In this document: one piece after another, positions 5,443 to 7,127 of the stretch
Numbering within the stretch: the stretch's first letter is position 1
Layout of the letters: every line of letters starts with the position of its first letter
Assembly (NCBI GenBank): GCA_019247245.1
Contig: JAFAPF010000420.1
Location: 1 to 7,127 of the forward strand
Length of the DNA: 7,127 bases
DNA from: Rubrobacter sp.
Lineage (GTDB): Bacteria > Actinomycetota > Rubrobacteria > Rubrobacterales > Rubrobacteraceae
Direction of reading: 5' to 3'
Position numbers and translations under genes: made by a program
Notes under the pieces: model-generated
What the model was told of the DNA's origin: nothing
The model's input: only the letters and a program-made list of their open reading frames with translations
Database searches by the model: none

Positions 5443-5718
5443 TTACGCTGCCCCCGGCTGATCGTCCTGTGCGGTGGTCCTATAGCTCCAGACCTCATCG
5501 GTGAGGTAGCCGCAGAAGAATCCTCCCACTTCTTCTGTTCCAGGATCTTTGCGGTAGAGGAACCCGCCAGGGGTGAAATAGTAGATTCTCCCGCCGGCCG
5601 AGAACTCCTCGTAAGGCGCGAGGGCTTCATTCGGATAGCGCTTGGTATCGCTAAGGTACCCAAGAACGCGCTCGGCGGTAGTATCGTGCTCAATCATTAG
5701 GATCAGTTCCTTTCCCAT
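5443..5718 (-). CDS. Small protein of unknown function
   Basis: The frame from ATG 5718 encodes 91 residues. ATG 5697 (residue 8, MIEHDTTAERVLGYL) may be the true start, since AAAGGA (5713-5708) lies about 10 bases before it, whereas the first ATG has only a poor AAGAAG in front. The sequence is acidic and rich in aromatic residues and glycine, with FSAGGRIYYFTPGGFLYRKD in the middle and FFCGYLTDEVWSYRTT near the end. There is no signal peptide or membrane segment. Balanced composition, a compact look and a ribosome site suggest a real cytosolic protein. I do not recognise the family. It runs convergent with the methyltransferase gene, so it has its own transcript. The overlapping frame 5388-5693 has low-complexity Ser/Arg composition and looks like a shadow. 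Confidence 0.55.
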   Translation of the reverse strand: MGKELILMIEHDTTAERVLGYLSDTKRYPNEALAPYEEFSAGGRIYYFTPGGFLYRKDPGTEEVGGFFCGYLTDEVWSYRTTAQDDQPGAA

Positions 5719-5955
5719 ATACTTCTTGCTCTTTCAAGTAAGAGGATAGCACGAATTTGCTCGGCGTGGGTTACAAGCGAGAAAAAGTAGGTTAAAAGTT
5801 TACTAAATTGGCGACTAAAGAAGCAAAGCCCGATTAGGTTGCCGCCCTGCTGCTCCCGCACGTGATGCCAGTCTGACGAGTATGGACTTTATCTTATGTA
5901 GCACAATCGGGTACTATATTGGTAGGTGTTACACAAGACAAAGGAGAGTGGGGGA
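5719..5955. promoter_or_regulatory. Divergent intergenic region; candidate promoter for the plus-strand gene
   Basis: Between the minus-strand small gene and the plus-strand pseudogene, TTATCT (5889-5894) and TACTAT (5912-5917) are 17 bases apart. This is a passable promoter with a poor -35, pointing right. AGGAG (5942-5946) then serves the GTG at 5956. CCCGATT (5829-5835) and AATCGGG (5905-5911) form a distant inverted repeat of doubtful meaning. No clear promoter for the leftward gene was found. Confidence 0.35.
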
Positions 5956-6300
5956 GTGTCGTACTCACACAGATGCAACTTAAAAAACGCCACCACCACA
6001 GGAGCTTGAGGACTTACGAAACCGTATAGACAGCGAGCTTACACGGCGTGAGCTTGCAGCGAGAGAGGCTGTCGAGAGTCGTCAGGTCGTAGCGGAGAAG
6101 CAAGCAAGTACTGGGACGCTACGCCTTAGGTTGTGAAGTGCAGCAAGGAACGCTGCAAGAAGTGCCAAGAGGGGGAGGGACACGGTCCCTACTGGTATCT
6201 GTATTACCGGCGAAGTGGCCAGCTCACCAGCCGCTACGTTGGGAAGACAAGTGATCCAGAGAAAGTTTTGGCTGAGAAGCTATCTACCAAACCCTCGTAG
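5956..6300 (+). pseudogene. Frameshifted small protein of the HGPYWYLY type (unknown function)
   Basis: Three reading-frame pieces join into one recognisable protein. The middle piece (5984-6133) reads TPPPQELEDLRNRID, continues as a charged coiled-coil-like helix and ends STGTLRLRL before TGA. The last piece (6133-6300) reads VKCSKERCKKCQEGEGHGPY then WYLYYRRSGQLTSRYVGK and ends at TAG 6298. The C-x4-C-x2-C cluster with HGPYWYLY and YVGK is typical of small proteins I associate with DUF6788; the name is uncertain. One base is missing at TT (6131-6132), where TTT would restore RFVKC. Another is missing from the A-run at 5982-5987, whose repair joins MQLKK (ATG 5973) to TPPPQ. The original start may be GTG 5956, which has AGGAG 9 bases before it, but that would need a third shift. 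The gene as written makes no full product. Sequencing error at the short runs is possible. Confidence 0.7.
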
Positions 6301-6486
6301 AATCGAGATCTTTTGTTGTTTCCCTTCCGGAGTCTTGGAATACAACCACCGGTAAAACCATACCTTCGGGGGTAGTGCTCTGTGCAACATCGATAGGGCT
6401 TTTTCATCCTCGCTTAAAGGCTTCAGAGTCGTTTCCACTGCTTCCCCTTTGCCTACGGCCATCGCATCCGGTCTCAAACCTACCAT
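6280..6486 (-). CDS. Doubtful 68-residue ORF, hypothetical
   Basis: A minus-strand frame from ATG 6486 ends at 6280 and overlaps the end of the plus-strand pseudogene by 21 bases. The product is charged, with LSEDEKALSMLHRALPPKVW and FYRWLYSKTPEGKQQK in its second half, a composition that looks protein-like. No ribosome-binding site precedes the ATG, and I recognise no family. It could be a small gene, the tail of a decayed one, or chance. Upstream lies a 6-bp hairpin CTAAGC/GCTTAG (6501-6516). Confidence 0.3.
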   Translation of the reverse strand: MVGLRPDAMAVGKGEAVETTLKPLSEDEKALSMLHRALPPKVWFYRWLYSKTPEGKQQKISILRGFGR

Positions 6487-6539
6487 TCGATGATAGCCAA
6501 CTAAGCGCTAGCTTAGGTTAATGCAAGGAAAACTGCAGG

Positions 6540-6820
6540 TTAAATGTGTGCTAAATGAATGCTTTGCCTCTGAGCGGCTTTCACATACCGTCACAAGATC
6601 ACCCTCAAGATACCAAGTGTTAGACAGATCTCATCAATTGAGTGGGATTTGTCTTGATATACCTTCCTCATCATTTCAGGTTTGTTGTTAGTACGTTTCT
6701 TTGGCCACCTTACTTTCCTCTAGCTCTCACAGCTGATAGCGCAGCCTTTTGTCGCTCCCTGATAATCTGGCGCTCAAAGTCCGTTAAGGCGCCAAAGATA
6801 TCTAAGCCCAGTTTTCTACC
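6540..6820 (-). pseudogene. Serine recombinase (resolvase/invertase), C-terminal remnant
   Basis: Read leftward from 6820, the sequence gives GRKLGLDIFGALTDFERQII then RERQKAALSAVRARGK to a TAA (6712-6710). This is the long E-helix region of serine recombinases, where FGALAEFER.LIRERT..G...ARARG is typical. After a divergent stretch the protein resumes in another frame at 6677 with EMMRKVYQDKSHSIDEICLT, then LGI, the helix-turn-helix region. Where most relatives have ISRATLYRYV, this copy reads ILRVIL, a TGA stop (6593-6591), then RYVK; the frame finally closes at 6542-6540. The catalytic N-terminal domain with its serine is missing, and the cold-shock gene ends 20 bases upstream of the remnant. 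It is a dead gene, probably from a site-specific recombination module of the replicon or a transposon. Confidence 0.75.
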
Positions 6821-6839
6821 TCAATCGTGGTTTGATTTA

Positions 6840-7127
6840 TTATCTCTGAGCTCTGACTGCGTCTACCATCGCCCAGTACAAGCCATCAGGATCGAAGTGC
6901 TTGACCAGGATGCGAGCAGCCTCCTCTACATCCTCAGGAATCGTTAAGGCCTCTCCTCCTACACTTCTTCTATCTGCTGCCTTAGAAACGCTTACGGCCT
7001 GCATCCCTTTCCTGCCTCGGGTCAGTTCGTAGGTTACCCTTTGACCTTCCTCAAGGGACTTGAAACCACTGCCAGCTATACCGCTGTGGTGGACGAAGAC
7101 ATCTTCGCTTCCATCATCGGGTTGGAT
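6840..7127 (-). CDS. Cold-shock domain protein with C-terminal extension, 5' end outside the window
   Basis: The minus strand is open from the window edge to tandem TAA stops; the first is 6842-6840. It gives 95 residues beginning IQPDDGSEDVFVHHSGI. This is the second strand and RNP-2 motif (VFVHHS) of a CspA-type cold-shock domain; KGFGF (RNP-1) and the start codon should lie about 15-18 residues further, beyond position 7127. GFKSLEEGQRVTYELTRGRK and GMQAVSVS complete the single-strand nucleic-acid binding fold. About 45 residues follow that standard CspA proteins do not have, including LTIPEDVEEAARILVKHFDP then DGLYWAMVDAVRAQR, which looks helical. The protein is therefore longer than the usual 65-70 residues. 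Its role is probably RNA chaperone or regulator. Neighbouring genes are decayed, so they say nothing about its job. Confidence 0.82.
   Translation of the reverse strand: MQPDDGSEDVFVHHSGIAGSGFKSLEEGQRVTYELTRGRKGMQAVSVSKAADRRSVGGEALTIPEDVEEAARILVKHFDPDGLYWAMVDAVRAQR

Noticed and set aside
5388..5693. Minus-strand 101-codon ORF
   Set aside because: It overlaps the better 5443-5718 frame, and its Ser/Arg/Pro-rich low-complexity translation looks like an out-of-frame reading.
474..5808. 11-base match ATTTAGTAAAC (474-484) in inverted form at 5798-5808
   Set aside because: A shared 11-mer on opposite strands is expected several times by chance in a window this size, and the flanks do not match.
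6642..6947. Plus-strand 101-codon ORF
   Set aside because: It is antisense to the end of the cold-shock gene and to the recombinase remnant, both of which have recognisable protein sequence on the minus strand.

Overview
The window looks like the maintenance region of a plasmid, or a plasmid-derived island, from a bacterium of moderate G+C. It has a ParA ATPase, a small ribbon-helix-helix partner, an array of 22-bp iterons and an iteron-type replication initiator, flanked by insertion-sequence debris, small lineage-specific genes and decayed genes. The host cannot be fixed from the sequence. The RPA-like initiator, the RHH partition partner, the HGPYWY-type small protein and the heavy IS load would fit a Chloroflexota (Ktedonobacteria-like) genome, but that is a weak inference.

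Layout. Positions 1-145 are the left end of an IS30-family element (terminal repeat plus the first 26 codons of its transposase, minus strand). It is inserted in the orfA gene of an IS3-family element (146-404, minus), right behind the orfA slippery heptamer. Positions 405-572 are a divergent regulatory gap with an extended -10 and an inverted repeat in front of parA. parA (573-1337) and the RHH gene (1397-1744) form the partition operon. Positions 1745-2350 hold the presumed origin: two plus five direct 22-bp iterons, a promoter and a palindrome just before the initiator gene (2351-3862). The initiator has an RPA-like initiator region and, at its C-terminus, a segment resembling domain I of DnaA.

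Positions 3863-4546 hold no ordinary gene but have a terminator-like hairpin, an AT-rich palindrome, a long inverted repeat, a tandem repeat and tiny ORFs. A membrane-anchored SAM methyltransferase follows (4547-5227), then a small minus-strand gene of unknown function (5443-5718). The right third is decayed: a frameshifted HGPYWY-family gene (about 5956-6300, plus), a doubtful minus-strand ORF (6280-6486), and the ruined C-terminal part of a serine recombinase (6540-6820, minus). A cold-shock-domain gene (6840-7127, minus) runs off the right edge.

How the parts work together: the initiator should bind the iterons and open the origin, and its DnaA-I-like tail may bring in the host helicase. 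ParA and the RHH protein should segregate the replicon and repress their own promoter. The transposases and the recombinase remnant are traces of rearrangement.
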